A DNA stretch of 24,195 nt from Saccoglossus kowalevskii (taxonomy: Eukaryota > Hemichordata > Enteropneusta > Harrimaniidae): contig NW_003134840.1 of assembly GCF_000003605.2 (NCBI RefSeq), forward strand, positions 32,543 to 56,737, read 5' to 3'. Below the pieces are notes generated by a model, which was not told where the DNA came from, made no database searches, and saw only the letters and a list, made by a program, of their open reading frames with translations. Shown here piece by piece: positions 1 through 11,000 of the stretch. The first letter of the stretch is position 1. The number at the start of each line of letters is the position of its first letter. A program made the position numbers and the translations under genes.

Positions 1-2950
1 CTTGCACTGATTACCGCTGGTGACTCCTTCGATACCTTCCAATCACATGAAAAAAAAGCTTGGAAACGTGTCAGTTCGTACTCGTTGATCTGCGCAACAG
101 TCAAAATCGCCATCTTTGTTTATATGAGACCCATATATCTCGCACATGCGCAGCACGACGACTGCCGCGCTTTAAGCTCATTATATGTAAACATTTTTTT
201 TCATTATTAATAAATAATGATATTTCTAATCAAATATATAGAAATCATGAGTTAACATGAGTTTGTTTTATTTATAAATAATTAGATTCGTACTATTATG
301 CGTATATATATATATATCTTTATGTACATTTTATTATTTATAAATAATTTTACTTTCATTACTCAAATGTTATTTAATTATGACTTGAGATATGGTATAC
401 ATATGAAGAAATTATGAAGGTCGAGTTCAATTCTATGAAAATAATCTATGTTGTAGTATTTATTTACAAACCAAGGAATAACGTAACGTATTATATTCTT
501 TATTTATATATGCAAAATGCGTTATTTATAAATAAATACCATTGTATTTAAGTAAGCTCGTTATTTGTGAACAATAATACAGACTCGTGTATTTACTATT
601 TCATTGCTAAATAAATTTGAATAAGCGCATTGAATGTCAATAATGAAACGTGAGCACCAAAGTGTATGTATAATTGCAACTCGAAGGATAAAACTTTATT
701 TGTAAACCATGGACGTTGGTGGCGTCTTCACGGATTGGCCGCGCTATGATTATCTGGGTTAAGTACCTTCCATGTATACATGCCACAACTAGAATATTCA
801 GTGTTTTTACTCTTTTTGACCAGATTTTTTGTTACTAGTTTGTTTGTGTAAGCTGTTGACAGGCTTGCTAGACAAGCAGTCTCGTTTGGTGAAGTTTGAG
901 GGCACAATTGATTATGTGTCTGGTTCAAGAATAGATATACATTTACCGGACTAACGGCGATGAATCTAACAAGTCATTTGCAATGTTCCACACCACCACA
1001 TCGTAACTGACGAGTATAAAGTCACCGCGAATAAAAAAATATTTGCCACAAGTGAAAAAAATCGCAACTGAAGTAATCCTCTCTAAATAATAGTTTGGTC
1101 TGTTGTATCACACAACCCTTTTGGTGACAAGCGTTTAGAGGCGACCCATTTGAAATCTGGGGAGGAATTTAAAAGAAATTGGTCGATTGCATACTTTTTT
1201 ACACTGTTATATCAGACATTTTTTTCCTCAGCATACGACTGAACATAATTTTTTCTCAATAAAAATATTTTTTGAACTGCAGTTTTTATGGAGCCTGTGG
1301 CCTTTTTTTTCCTTGAATTCATCTTGCATCAATTTTATTTCCCAAAATCATCCAGGTCCCCTTCTGATTTTAAATGGATTATTCTCATCTTTCGCCCAAA
1401 TTAATCAAGTCAGTATGTGTATACTGGCTGGTCCACGCTACTTTTATTAAACTGTTATATATTGGAATAAAAAATAGTAATACATGAAGTGACATTCAAC
1501 AATTGAACAAATTTATTCACTGCTTTACATTATTTGTATTCATACCATTCCTTTGATAATGTATGATGCCATGGCCTCGTTATATATCAACAATTATAAA
1601 TATATATATCTTTAACAACAAACATATATAATATTATTTCCAAATGATATTGAAAATGGCGTATGTACTGGTGTCTGGTGTTTCGAGCTCATTCGTTGGA
1701 ACTTGTAGTAAAGTTATCTGAGTCATATAATCTCTTTATGTTAGTTTATAGAACAAACAATGGAAACGAATTATTTTTTTAGCTGATATAACCCCTTGTG
1801 GTTGAATATCATAACACACTTACACTGGTAATATGGCATCAGACATCACTATTCGATTTCACAATAATAGGGCGGTGCTGCATGTTGAGTGGATATCTGC
1901 ACGCTTCTGGTTGTATTGTTTCGTGTTCATGAACTTGTATTTTGCTTTTGCCACTTTTATTCGATGATGACACACTGTTGCTACTGCCAAGTGCGGTCAT
2001 ACGGTAAATCTAGAAATTTTGCTACAGCGCCCTCTATTACAATTTATTGAAGTCTGTTAGTTTGTAGTGCATTGGAGTAGAAATGCCATCAACGTAAAAA
2101 TGATAGCCATTTAAATACCGGGCTCCGTCAGTTTGCCGTCAGTGGAGAGTTAATTTAAATGTATTTTCTAGTAGCGATTGAAATGATTAATATCTATTGG
2201 TATTAACAGTAACACTGTGTTTTATTCTATGTATTTTATGGACTTGTATTTTATGATTCAAAATTTGCATGTTCATTACGACGATGCTCAAGTTTTATAT
2301 GTACTTTTGTACTGTAGTTTACCTAGATGGTATAGACAGCATAATAAATTTCGTGAAGAGTACGAAATTACCACTATTATCATTCTGAGTAACGAAATAA
2401 GGGTAGCGCCCTCAACACACACTCCATACATGCATGCACACATACACCCGGTACACTGGTAATATCAATATAATAAACTAAGAATAACATACGAAATCAT
2501 GAATTCAACACAACGTGGCACCTCCAATGGGCTAAGCTTTTGAGGCTGAAGAGGGAGGCGCCCTAAACCCTCGAGTAGACATGGTTTGCACTTTTCACGA
2601 TGGGTGATTTTTTTGCTTGTTCTGTGTTTGTCGAAAGTTTTCTCCGTCCTTCTTTATACGCTGTAAAAGGGCATTTTTTATTGTTATATTCAGCAATGAG
2701 TGAATATTGACTTTGCCGACCAACATTTATCAGTAAACTTAGTGACAGTTCAACTTAGAGTTGTTTTGTCAAATGTACCATCTTTTATGCCAAATGACGT
2801 CCGCGCAATGCCATGGTTACCGTAATACATTCTAACCAAACATCTAGCATTCCATGTAGACACATCTATGACGACATCGATCATTGAACCCTTATTTGGT
2901 CATATAAATTTGAAATTACATCGGGCTGGCAGATTGGGTTGAGGAAAATC
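1..2950. other. AT-rich intergenic stretch, no gene recognised
   Basis: I read both strands and found only short open frames with no domain, no splice-framed exon series and no RNA gene that I can support. The first 720 bases are very AT-rich and hold several copies of a palindromic TTATTTATAAATAA-like motif. A short TA run lies near 302-317. A few CpG-containing patches (around 2030 and 2400-2600) might be eroded repeats, but I cannot assign them to a family. Confidence 0.6.
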
Positions 2951-2959
2951 ACTAACACC

Positions 2960-3327
2960 TTATTGGAATTGTGAATCAGAAACAAACTTTTGACAGGATT
3001 CATCGTACATATTTTTTGGGAGTTAATAATGCTCTAACATGTCCTGTTGAGCTTGATAGGGGTAATCAGCATGGGTGTTCACTATTTACTGCCCTCTATA
3101 TGTTATCGCTACCATGCCTCTTGTTTATAAAATCAGTAAAACTATTGGTGAGTAGCCATGGCCGAACATGTTACCTTGCTGCATATGCAGATGGTGTTGA
3201 GGTTTTCGTTACCCGCAAACAAGATTTTGACAAACAAGACACTCTCCCGCTCGTTAAACACTTTGATGCTCGGGTGAATTTTTAAAAATCAGAAGGGCCA
3301 TGGGCAGGCACATAGCGCAACATTTAC
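2960..3327 (+). pseudogene. Relic of a LINE reverse transcriptase (L1/Tx1-like)
   Basis: The frame from about 2971 to 3285 reads like the middle of a non-LTR retrotransposon reverse transcriptase. It starts with a degenerate motif A (QTFDRIHR, where families have KAFDRI). It then jumps to the region before motif B (ALTCPVELDRG), a decayed motif B (NQHGCSLFTALY instead of a RQGCPLSPALY-type sequence) and motif C. Motif C reads AAYADG, so the second catalytic aspartate of YADD is lost. The family's usual residues between motifs A and B are missing, which indicates an internal deletion. The homology continues past the stop as an ARVNF..KSEG-like string near 3290. It is clearly non-functional. 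The clade assignment to Tx1/L1 rests on overall motif wording and is moderate. Confidence 0.8.
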
Positions 3328-3339
3328 TTGGTATACTGT

Positions 3340-3480
3340 AATTGGTCAAAACAGGATCACGTGTTACCGGCTAAATTACCATAATAGCGCCAGGGAAATT
3401 ACTAGTTCCCTAGGGCGACTAGTACATCAACTAGTGCCCGGGAATGACGTCACTCGTCACCTGATCGTGTGATTTCCAGT
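3340..3480 (+). promoter_or_regulatory. Candidate promoter with E-box, CRE and CCAAT-like sites
   Basis: This stretch is richer in CpG than its surroundings and lies directly before the ATG at 3481. It contains a CCAAT box in reverse (ATTGGT, about 3341-3346), a perfect E-box CACGTG (3358-3363) and a perfect cAMP-response-element palindrome TGACGTCA (3445-3452). An imperfect inverted repeat (CCCTAGGGCGACTAGT against ACTAGTGCCCGGG) spans about 3410-3442. No TATA box is evident. Promoter function is inferred only from site content and position. Just before the ATG the sequence TTTCCAG also resembles a splice acceptor, so this could instead be the end of an intron. Confidence 0.4.
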
Positions 3481-3852
3481 ATGTCGTCTGCTAGTTCGGT
3501 CGCTGATATCGAAGGTCTGCCTCGAAAGACTGGACGATTTAGTTTCAGTTCAGAAGAAGAACTTGACACACTAGTAGAAAATAAAGATGCACCGAAGACG
3601 AAGGACGTAATCAGTTTTTTTAGAAGCGTCTTTACATCGTTTTGTGAAGAAATCGGGACACCGCTAGCAGACATCGAGAAGAAGACGGCAGACGATCTAT
3701 GCACGTTCCTCCGGCAATTCTACGCCGGGCTTCGTCAAAGTAATGGGCAGTTATACTCCTGTAAATCGATGGCGACGATCAGATATGGTTTGCAGCGGCA
3801 CTTCAAAAAAGAGATCGGTATCGATATTATACACTGCAGCCTCGTGAAATAG
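3481..3852 (+). CDS. Truncated Crypton-derived (KIAA1958/ZMYM/QRICH1-like) N-terminal domain protein
   Basis: An uninterrupted 123-residue frame opens at ATG 3481 and ends at TAG 3850-3852. The first 50 residues are serine- and acid-rich. Residues from about 45 onward resemble the helical DNA-binding N-terminal half of tyrosine-recombinase-like proteins derived from Crypton transposons: an ADDLCTFLRQFYAGLRQ block, a SNGQLYSCKS loop, then MATIRYGLQRHF. In those families this part is followed by the recombinase-like catalytic half, which is absent here. The resemblance stops at GIDII, after which six unrelated residues lead to the stop. No donor site is obvious there, so a truncation or rearrangement is more likely than an exon end. 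Base composition is noticeably less AT-rich than its neighbours. It may be a transposon relic or a small domesticated protein. The domain call is by eye. Confidence 0.6.
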   Translation: MSSASSVADIEGLPRKTGRFSFSSEEELDTLVENKDAPKTKDVISFFRSVFTSFCEEIGTPLADIEKKTADDLCTFLRQFYAGLRQSNGQLYSCKSMATIRYGLQRHFKKEIGIDIIHCSLVK

Positions 3853-4287
3853 CATGTATTATTGGTACCTCACAACCCCTCGGGGAAATTGACGTATACT
3901 AGTGCCCTCATGGCCATGCAATGCGTGCTTAATAGTAACATGCACAGATTTCCACTGAAACGTTTCAGGTCTGCACATTATCAAAAAACATTATTGGAAT
4001 CTAATGATTGGTTCTTTTGGTGGAACAGACACAACGGCTCGATTTTGTGCCTTGCACACAGCAATCAAATACTCATATTGTCATATGCAAAATACTGCGC
4101 TTGTCACAGACAACAATATATTGAATAAATAACACGTGGTGACCAAACCCACCATAATAATTCAACTAATATATTTCGAGATTCAGATTTTAAATTAGTG
4201 GATTCTACAAAACCTTGTCAGGCCTAGCATTAGTTATATACAATTACATGCCCAGTTGTATTGAATTAGATTAGCGGTTCTTGAGAT
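3853..4287. other. Sequence after the Crypton-like frame, nothing assigned
   Basis: An open frame of under 90 codons lies here in the + direction. Its translation matches no family I recognise and has no good ATG context. I could not follow the recombinase-like protein into this stretch in any frame. Confidence 0.4.
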
Positions 4288-5623
4288 AGCTACCTCTGAG
4301 GTTCTCCACACGTGTCAGGGGGGAATCTCGTCTCGTCTTTCTATCGCGTCCCCTTGAGATACGGGATCGGGAAAGTCACTTAAACTCTATAGTCAAATAA
4401 ACGCACACAACGAAATACGTTTCAACTCTCGTCTTAGTCGGTCAGTCGAGCACTCTATAAGACACAGCGCCCTGGGAAAAGTCGCCAAGACTATCGCAAG
4501 GCTGACCCAAGACTCTGCTAGACTGCGTCGAGACTCGCCCCAAGACTAAGACTCTCCAGGACTGCCTCTGTCGTGGTGTACTCTCCAAGACCAACTAAAA
4601 ACTCTTTATTCACTTTTAAAACCTTAACCAATTACAAAGAAGTATTAAGACTCTAAGACGTGGCCTTCAATCATACAGCCAATCACACTAAGTACTGAAC
4701 ACGTCATATCTTTTGATTAATCGTTCACTACATTAATAACTGTGAATACCAAACTGTCAGAAATAGTAGTCCGAATAGCGACGGTTATCTCGTAATTAGT
4801 TCCAAATCACTGAGTCAAGTATCAGGGGTAAATTCTTCTTTCTGGGGTTTCTCCACACTTGTCAGGGGGGAATTTCGTCTCGTCCCTATATCTCGTCCCC
4901 TTGAGGTACGGGATCGGGAAAGTCACTTTACTTTACAGTCAAATAAGACACACACAACGAAATACGTTTCAGCTCTCGTCTTAGTCGGTCAATCGAGCAC
5001 TCTATAAGACACAGCGCCCTGGGGAAAAACCCCCAAGACTCTCACAAGGCTGACCCAAGACTCTTTTAGACTGCGTCAACACTCGCCCCAAGGCTCTCCA
5101 GGACTGGACCACGACTCTGACTCTCCAGGACTGCACTCTCTCTACTGCGTCTATCGTGCTGTGCTCCCCAAGACCAACTCAAACTCTCTTTATTCATTTT
5201 CAAAACTCTAACCAATTACAAAACAGTAAAAAGACTCTAGGGCGTAACCTTCAATCATAAAGCCAATCACACTAAGTACTGAATACGTCATATCTTTTGA
5301 TTAATCGTTCACTACATTAATAACTATGGATATACACTGTTAGAATGAGTAATCTAAATAGCGGCGGATATCTGGTAATTAGTTCCAAATCACTGAGCCA
5401 AGTTCCGTCCAAAACTTCAAATAGACCTAAACGATGACAGACATAACACAGCAATTCGCTAATAATCAGCTAATTAAGTCGGTTAACAGATACGCAAAAA
5501 CAAATTCATGACACAAGTTCCGTCCAGAACCTCGCATAGGCCTAAACGATGACAGACATAACACAGCCATTCGCTAGTAATCAGCTAATTAAGTCGATTA
5601 ACAGATACGTGCAAATAATTTCA
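4288..5623 (+). repeat. LTR-like repeat copy A, split by insertion of copy B
   Basis: Copy A runs from about 4288 to 4819 and resumes at 5518 to about 5623. It has the same order of blocks as copies B and C. These are CTCCACAC..GTCAGGGGGG near the start, a CCGATCCCGT-type block (on the other strand), a region rich in AAGACTCT quasi-repeats at 4490-4560, a CCAATCACACTAAGTACTGAA block, and a tail with AACGATGACAGACATAACAC. Its first ~30 bases, as judged from B and C, are missing or diverged. Its end (TTCATCATA) aligns with TTCATGACA of B. No protein is encoded. Read on the minus strand it looks like a solo LTR: a CCAAT-like box, an AATAAA followed by GT-rich sequence, and near-TG..CA termini. 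A non-autonomous DNA element is the alternative. Confidence 0.8.
4820..5513 (+). mobile_element. LTR-like repeat copy B, complete, nested in copy A
   Basis: This 694-bp unit starts TATCAGGGG and ends TTCATGACA. Exactly these termini recur in copy C, so the boundaries are supported by two independent insertions. It interrupts copy A at a point where B and C read continuously (CCAAGTTCCGTCC). The four bases CAAG lie on both sides (4816-4819 and 5514-5517), as expected of a short target-site duplication. On the minus strand the termini are TGTCA..TGATA, close to the TG..CA rule for LTRs. No internal retroelement genes lie between copies, so both would be solo LTRs. The superfamily is not determinable from this window. 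Confidence 0.8.
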
Positions 5624-7278
5624 TCATATAGCGGAAATTAACATCCACTTATGCATGAATCTCAATACTGGGTGAAGAGGAAACACATTTGCACAGTAAG
5701 CTTACCCTTTGTAGTGTTTAATTATTTACCCCTTTACTAAACCAAGCGATGTCATGGTTTAAATAGCTCCACTATCTTTGTAGAGTGTTTTTCTTAAACA
5801 AAGTTGATAATGTTCTAAATGGTGAAATCTGACAGGGGTTCGCCCACGGCACCTACATGCCACTTATCAAAGCAATTGAGATGGTAATTTTTCAAGAAGT
5901 CGAAAATAGCATTTTTTAAAATAGCAATTGAAGATTTTGTCACCAAATTAACTAAACCTATAAAGGTCAACCCTATGTATATGCACTATCAATATAATTA
6001 CTGTAGACTAATTAGTGTCATAATAGAAGACATTTTATCATTTTTATTTACTTGCAGTACAGTAGTGCAGGCGACATCCAGAACGTATGGATACTGTGTT
6101 GCGTGTTCTTCTCTGTTTACGGAGAATATTTAACCTAATGAACATTTAACCATAACCAAATGAACGTTAGATTACAATGACGTGTTGTGCATGGTACTTA
6201 CACAGCAAGTGGCTACTTGTTTCAAGCTAACTTTATTGATTCAGATTATTGTCTTTTTGTTGCGATTATAAGCAATGTCTCTTGCCTGCTTTCCTAATTT
6301 CGCCACCACATATTCACATACATTTCTAGGGCGCCAATGTCAAAATATGCTCTTGTTCATAATTCCAGTAGCTAAAGTATGCATATTCTGCAGAAGGACA
6401 AACAAACGTGGGGGGTCATGAACCCGGTAATTCGCTTGTTTTGTTCAGATACAGTGTAAAATTAACATTAAAGGTTGAATTTAGCTTTTACAATCTGGCT
6501 ACAGTGAGAACCAGTAACTTGAAGAATAGCTTGCACGTTTTGGGGGTTGTACGAATTTATTAGCTTACTATCAATTTACGTGTGAATCAAAAACCACAAT
6601 GCCGAAAAACGTATACTTAATAATTATCAATTATTATTAATCAAACTACAGAAAACGAGCACATATCTCGAATATATTATACCCTGATTTATACACAATT
6701 GAATTATAATGATAACAATCCGCGCCATCAATTAATGGTGTTATTATTTCAAAATCTATACTAAATGTGTATATTGCATTAGGTGACATATAATTAAGAT
6801 CAATTTATAAATATTTGATGTGTTTATTGAAGGTGAAATCAGATGATTGTTTAAAGCAAAATAGCAAAAATTAGTCTAAAATAAATTCATGTTAAGAATT
6901 TAATGACGAATATTTCAACAATTGTAAATTTAGTGATTCTAATGATACGTCAAACTGAACGGATTAGAGAAAAACTAGTATCAGCTCAGTCCGTTTTTTT
7001 CTCTCGACAACATATAGGATTTGCTGTGTTAATTTTTTTTTCATCATCTGATTCCTCTTTTCCAAACTATTTCGCCTTGCCAGAGAATGCGGTACATCCC
7101 TAACTTCACATCATCAATACATTGACTTTACTGGAACTTCTTCAGATATTGACCGGAAACATTTTGCAACTTTGTTTTACACAATCTTTAGGTGAAGTTA
7201 ATAGTGAGGGAAGCGTATAAATGCATTGTCAAAATAATCTTTAAAATCTCGTATTATATGTACCAACTGTCTGATAAT
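5624..7278. other. Intergenic stretch downstream of the transporter gene
   Basis: No coding exon, RNA gene or recognisable transposon was found. On the minus strand it contains the likely 3' untranslated region of the nucleoside transporter. AATAAA occurs at 6828-6823 and ATTAAA at 6904-6899, about 380-450 bases past the stop codon. Confidence 0.5.
6823..6904 (-). terminator. Candidate polyadenylation signals for the SLC28-like gene
   Basis: Minus-strand ATTAAA at 6904-6899 and AATAAA at 6828-6823 are the closest hexamers I found downstream of the TGA at 7281-7279. They would give a 3' untranslated region of roughly 400-470 bases. Such hexamers are common by chance in AT-rich DNA, so transcript evidence would be needed to choose. 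Confidence 0.3.
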
Positions 7279-8014
7279 TCATGTATAATTAGTGTAGTTT
7301 GTAGCATTAACGACGCCATACAATGTTGAATTTATAATTGATTCCACAGGCATGCCAGATTCGAAGTATCTTGGAGCCTCCTCGTCATACAGAACTCCTG
7401 AAATAGAAGTCAAGGTTGATTTAATTTTTCAAAACATTATTCAGAAAAATCGGAGATACATACAGGACATGGATATGTTACATGACCTTATATCGACATC
7501 AAGTGACAATGCGTACAAGTCATACATAAAATAAATTATCATTATACAAGGAAAGAATTTTCTTAGGGTTTGAATAACTCTTGTTGTTATTATGCTAATA
7601 GTGATTATTTGTAAACACAAAAAATATTAATCATTTATTTCTTGGTCTTGCAATTTGGTAAAATCTGCTAGTTGTCAATTACATCATGGGACAGTAATTT
7701 TTAAAACAGTTGTAGTTGAAGTATGCTTACCAGCCACACATGCCGTCATAAAACACGTGACTGATCCAGCTATCAATGCCCTTACAGATAAAACTGTAAT
7801 TTCAGTCTTCTTGGAAGGAACCAGGGAGCCAAATGCGCCAATGAATATAGCAACACCACCGATATTAGAGAATCCACATAAAGCATAGGTAGCAATGACT
7901 TCTGAACGTACCTAGAGAAGAAAAAATAGATTTACAATTCATGTTATAAAAAGTATGTTCCTGGTTAAATTATAGTTATATTAAAACATGTCATCTGTAA
8001 GACAAAAGGCCGCT

Positions 8015-8060
<46 letters not shown>

Positions 8061-11000
8061 TGATATGCCCTAATGCGCCTTAATAGATACCGGGGTACAG
8101 TTGCTGGAATGTTTCACTCGATCGTTTATAGTTTAATAATAGAGAGTATGTATAGTACTACCGAGATTGTTGGACCAATGCCAGTATTTCTATTCGTAAT
8201 ATAACCACCTAGTTGTTTGTATGCAACAAACTCATTGAGGAATGTCTTGACCCCAACCAGTTCAGCCACAATGTAACAGTCTTGTGGATCGACGCCCATT
8301 AACCATGCAACGGGATAAAGCACATAACGACATAGGAACTGTAACATAATGAACATATTGAAACAAAAATTAACGTATATATTTTTAACACCAACACTCC
8401 AACAACAAAAAACAACAAAAACAGCAACAATCACCGCAATCAACAATCATCGCAAGGTGTTTCTTATTAATTTCTTTCACCTGAAAGTTGAGTTCTGGAT
8501 GATCCACCATGCTGCCAAGCCATGATAACACAGCGTTAAGAAACGCTAATGTAGAAAGAATTGCTATCAACTGAGTGATAATACTCGCACATATGTTCAT
8601 CCCATCTGTTGCTCCATTTGCTGCAGCTTCTAAAATATTCTTTTCAGTCCTGGGACATAAACAAATATTGTAACATATCATCGACCATATTTGGACATTT
8701 TATTACGTAATTATTGAATTATATCTCCAACCAATTTTGGTTTTGAATCATTATTATTACAATAAATCGCGATATATTATTTTAAAATTCGAGCTAGTCC
8801 GAATGAAACTCACCGCTTTGGTGTGTACATATTGGTTTGATGTTTAGTCTTTGGTCTTCCCAGCTCAGGATAGAATATTTTGGAGACAGCAAGCGCAGCA
8901 GGCGCCGACATAACCGATGCTGATAATAGATGTGAAATACTGATGCCAAATGCAGCGTAGACACCAAGAATATTACCGGCTATAGTTGCATAACCGCTTG
9001 TTAATACAGCGTGTATTTCCGATGATGTCATGTCATTGAGATACGGTTTGACTACCAATGGAGCCGCTGTCTGGAAACAAATCTCGGAATTACCGTGTGT
9101 GAATATAGCATTAGTTTATGTTATACGCTGCAATTGGTTTTAACACTGGTCGCTCTGCTAAATTGCCTGTCATACTTTCCAGGATATTCTCTATGGTCTT
9201 CATTGGAATGGGTGTTATACGATAATCTCATTTTAAAATAGTATTTCAGATACGATCGGTTGTAGGTGCGCTACTTTTATACTATGAATAATCATGTAAC
9301 GGCACAATAATTTAATTAGACTACAGAAGAAAACGAATGATCGGATGCACTATTGAAAAAAAAATAAGGAAAAAGTTCCTTTTGTACCCAACCCGTAATA
9401 TTCAATTGTATATGTCCCTTCTAGACAATTGTAGGTGTCCTTAGGAGGGCAATATACAATTAAATTAGGGAATGCTGGAGGGCAGTGGTAGGATTAGAGT
9501 AACTAAAAGTAATATATGATTAAGCGAGGACCATTCTAGTATTGTCGATGCAGTTGCAGTATAAATGTATATATACACAAATTGACTACTCACACAAACA
9601 ATATATTGAAGCTTACTTACCATGCCCATAAAGACATTGGCGGCTGCGGTCATGGCCTCTGCACCGGAAGCGTCCATAGTATATTGCATCGCCCATGCAA
9701 ATTTGCCAGTAATCCAATGCATTAAACCAGTATAAAAAAGCATTTCCATTATATAACTAAAAAAAATTATCGCAGGAAGAGCCTGGAAATTGATAAACAA
9801 AAATACAATTTACAATGATGTATGTTATAAAGGGTAATAAAAGATATTTCGCCTGTATAGGAAAAACACACCGTGTACCTTGAAAATAAAAAAATGCACT
9901 TCAAGAGGGGCACTGAAAACGAATTCGGCCCCAACATCCGCATATTCAAGGAAGGTTTGCGTCCATCTCTCCAGTACCAGGAACACGTTGAATCCAACAC
10001 TTGTACGCAACACAATAATTCCGATTAAAAACTGTNNNNNNNNNNNNNNNNNNNNNNNNNNNNNNNNNNNNNNNNNNNNNNNNNNACGGTCCCCCAATTA
10101 ACCTGTAAGAAGTGAGAAAGAAAATCTTTGACAAGATGAATAAAAATAAGTATAAAAATATATATCTCAAATATTTGCACTGTTGCAAATTAATCTAAAT
10201 TTTATATTTAGATTGTATAACGATTGTAACAGTAGAACAAATTGTAAATACGTGTCATCGATATATGCAGTGTGTGCATAAACATGTTTTTCACATATTC
10301 GATCATATGCATCAACGCTATAGTCGCCGGGTTCCTGGACATATTCGGCATTGATTGAGGTGTTGAAATAAAAAGGTAAATTTGTATCATGTTAGAGGTT
10401 ATGTTTGATTGATAACTTGAAAACAACATACAAAACCGGGTCGTTTGGAGCAGAGCAAACTTGCCAGAATAAAAACTACAATGCCGACACCTGATATCAA
10501 CTGTTGGGGGTTGCTTGTAATTGACTTGAATATTCCCACGTAACCAGCAAATGCAATCAAGGCTGCTAACAGAAGTATGTACACAAGCCTGCAAAGAGAG
10601 AGACACACACACAAGAAGTTTAGAATAATGATATACGGAGACGTTTTATTCTTTATAGTATTCATTTATAGTAACTGGTAAATTTTCAAAATAATATGTA
10701 CTTAAGGGGGACATATTATCTTTATACAGAGTATGCTATTTTTAATAGATTTAAATTATTTTTTAACAGTGCTATTTTATTACATAGGGAACAAAGGACG
10801 ACGTGCTGCTCACGAGTATTGTCCACTGTCGGTATACAAAAGTGTGTTTATCCAGTAAACTGTAAATTCTTCACTTTATTGAGTTTTGACCACACCAAAT
10901 ATCACATACACGCAACACACGACACTTGCAAGTATCATAACTATGTAATGTTTTCATTTATCAAGTATTGCACTTTCTTAGATCAGACAATAGATACTCG

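Noticed and set aside
3450-3704. An 84-codon minus-strand serine-rich frame
   Set aside because: It is the antisense shadow of the Crypton-like frame.
7352-7534. A 60-codon + strand frame after a CCACAG acceptor-like site, looking like a small last exon of a separate gene
   Set aside because: The opposite strand of 7279-7397 is the last coding exon of the nucleoside transporter, with correct phase, acceptor and family-like sequence. The + strand frame is its shadow.
7655-7888. A 77-codon + strand frame
   Set aside because: It lies over the ninth transporter exon (minus strand 7911-7731), which matches the CNT family in another frame.
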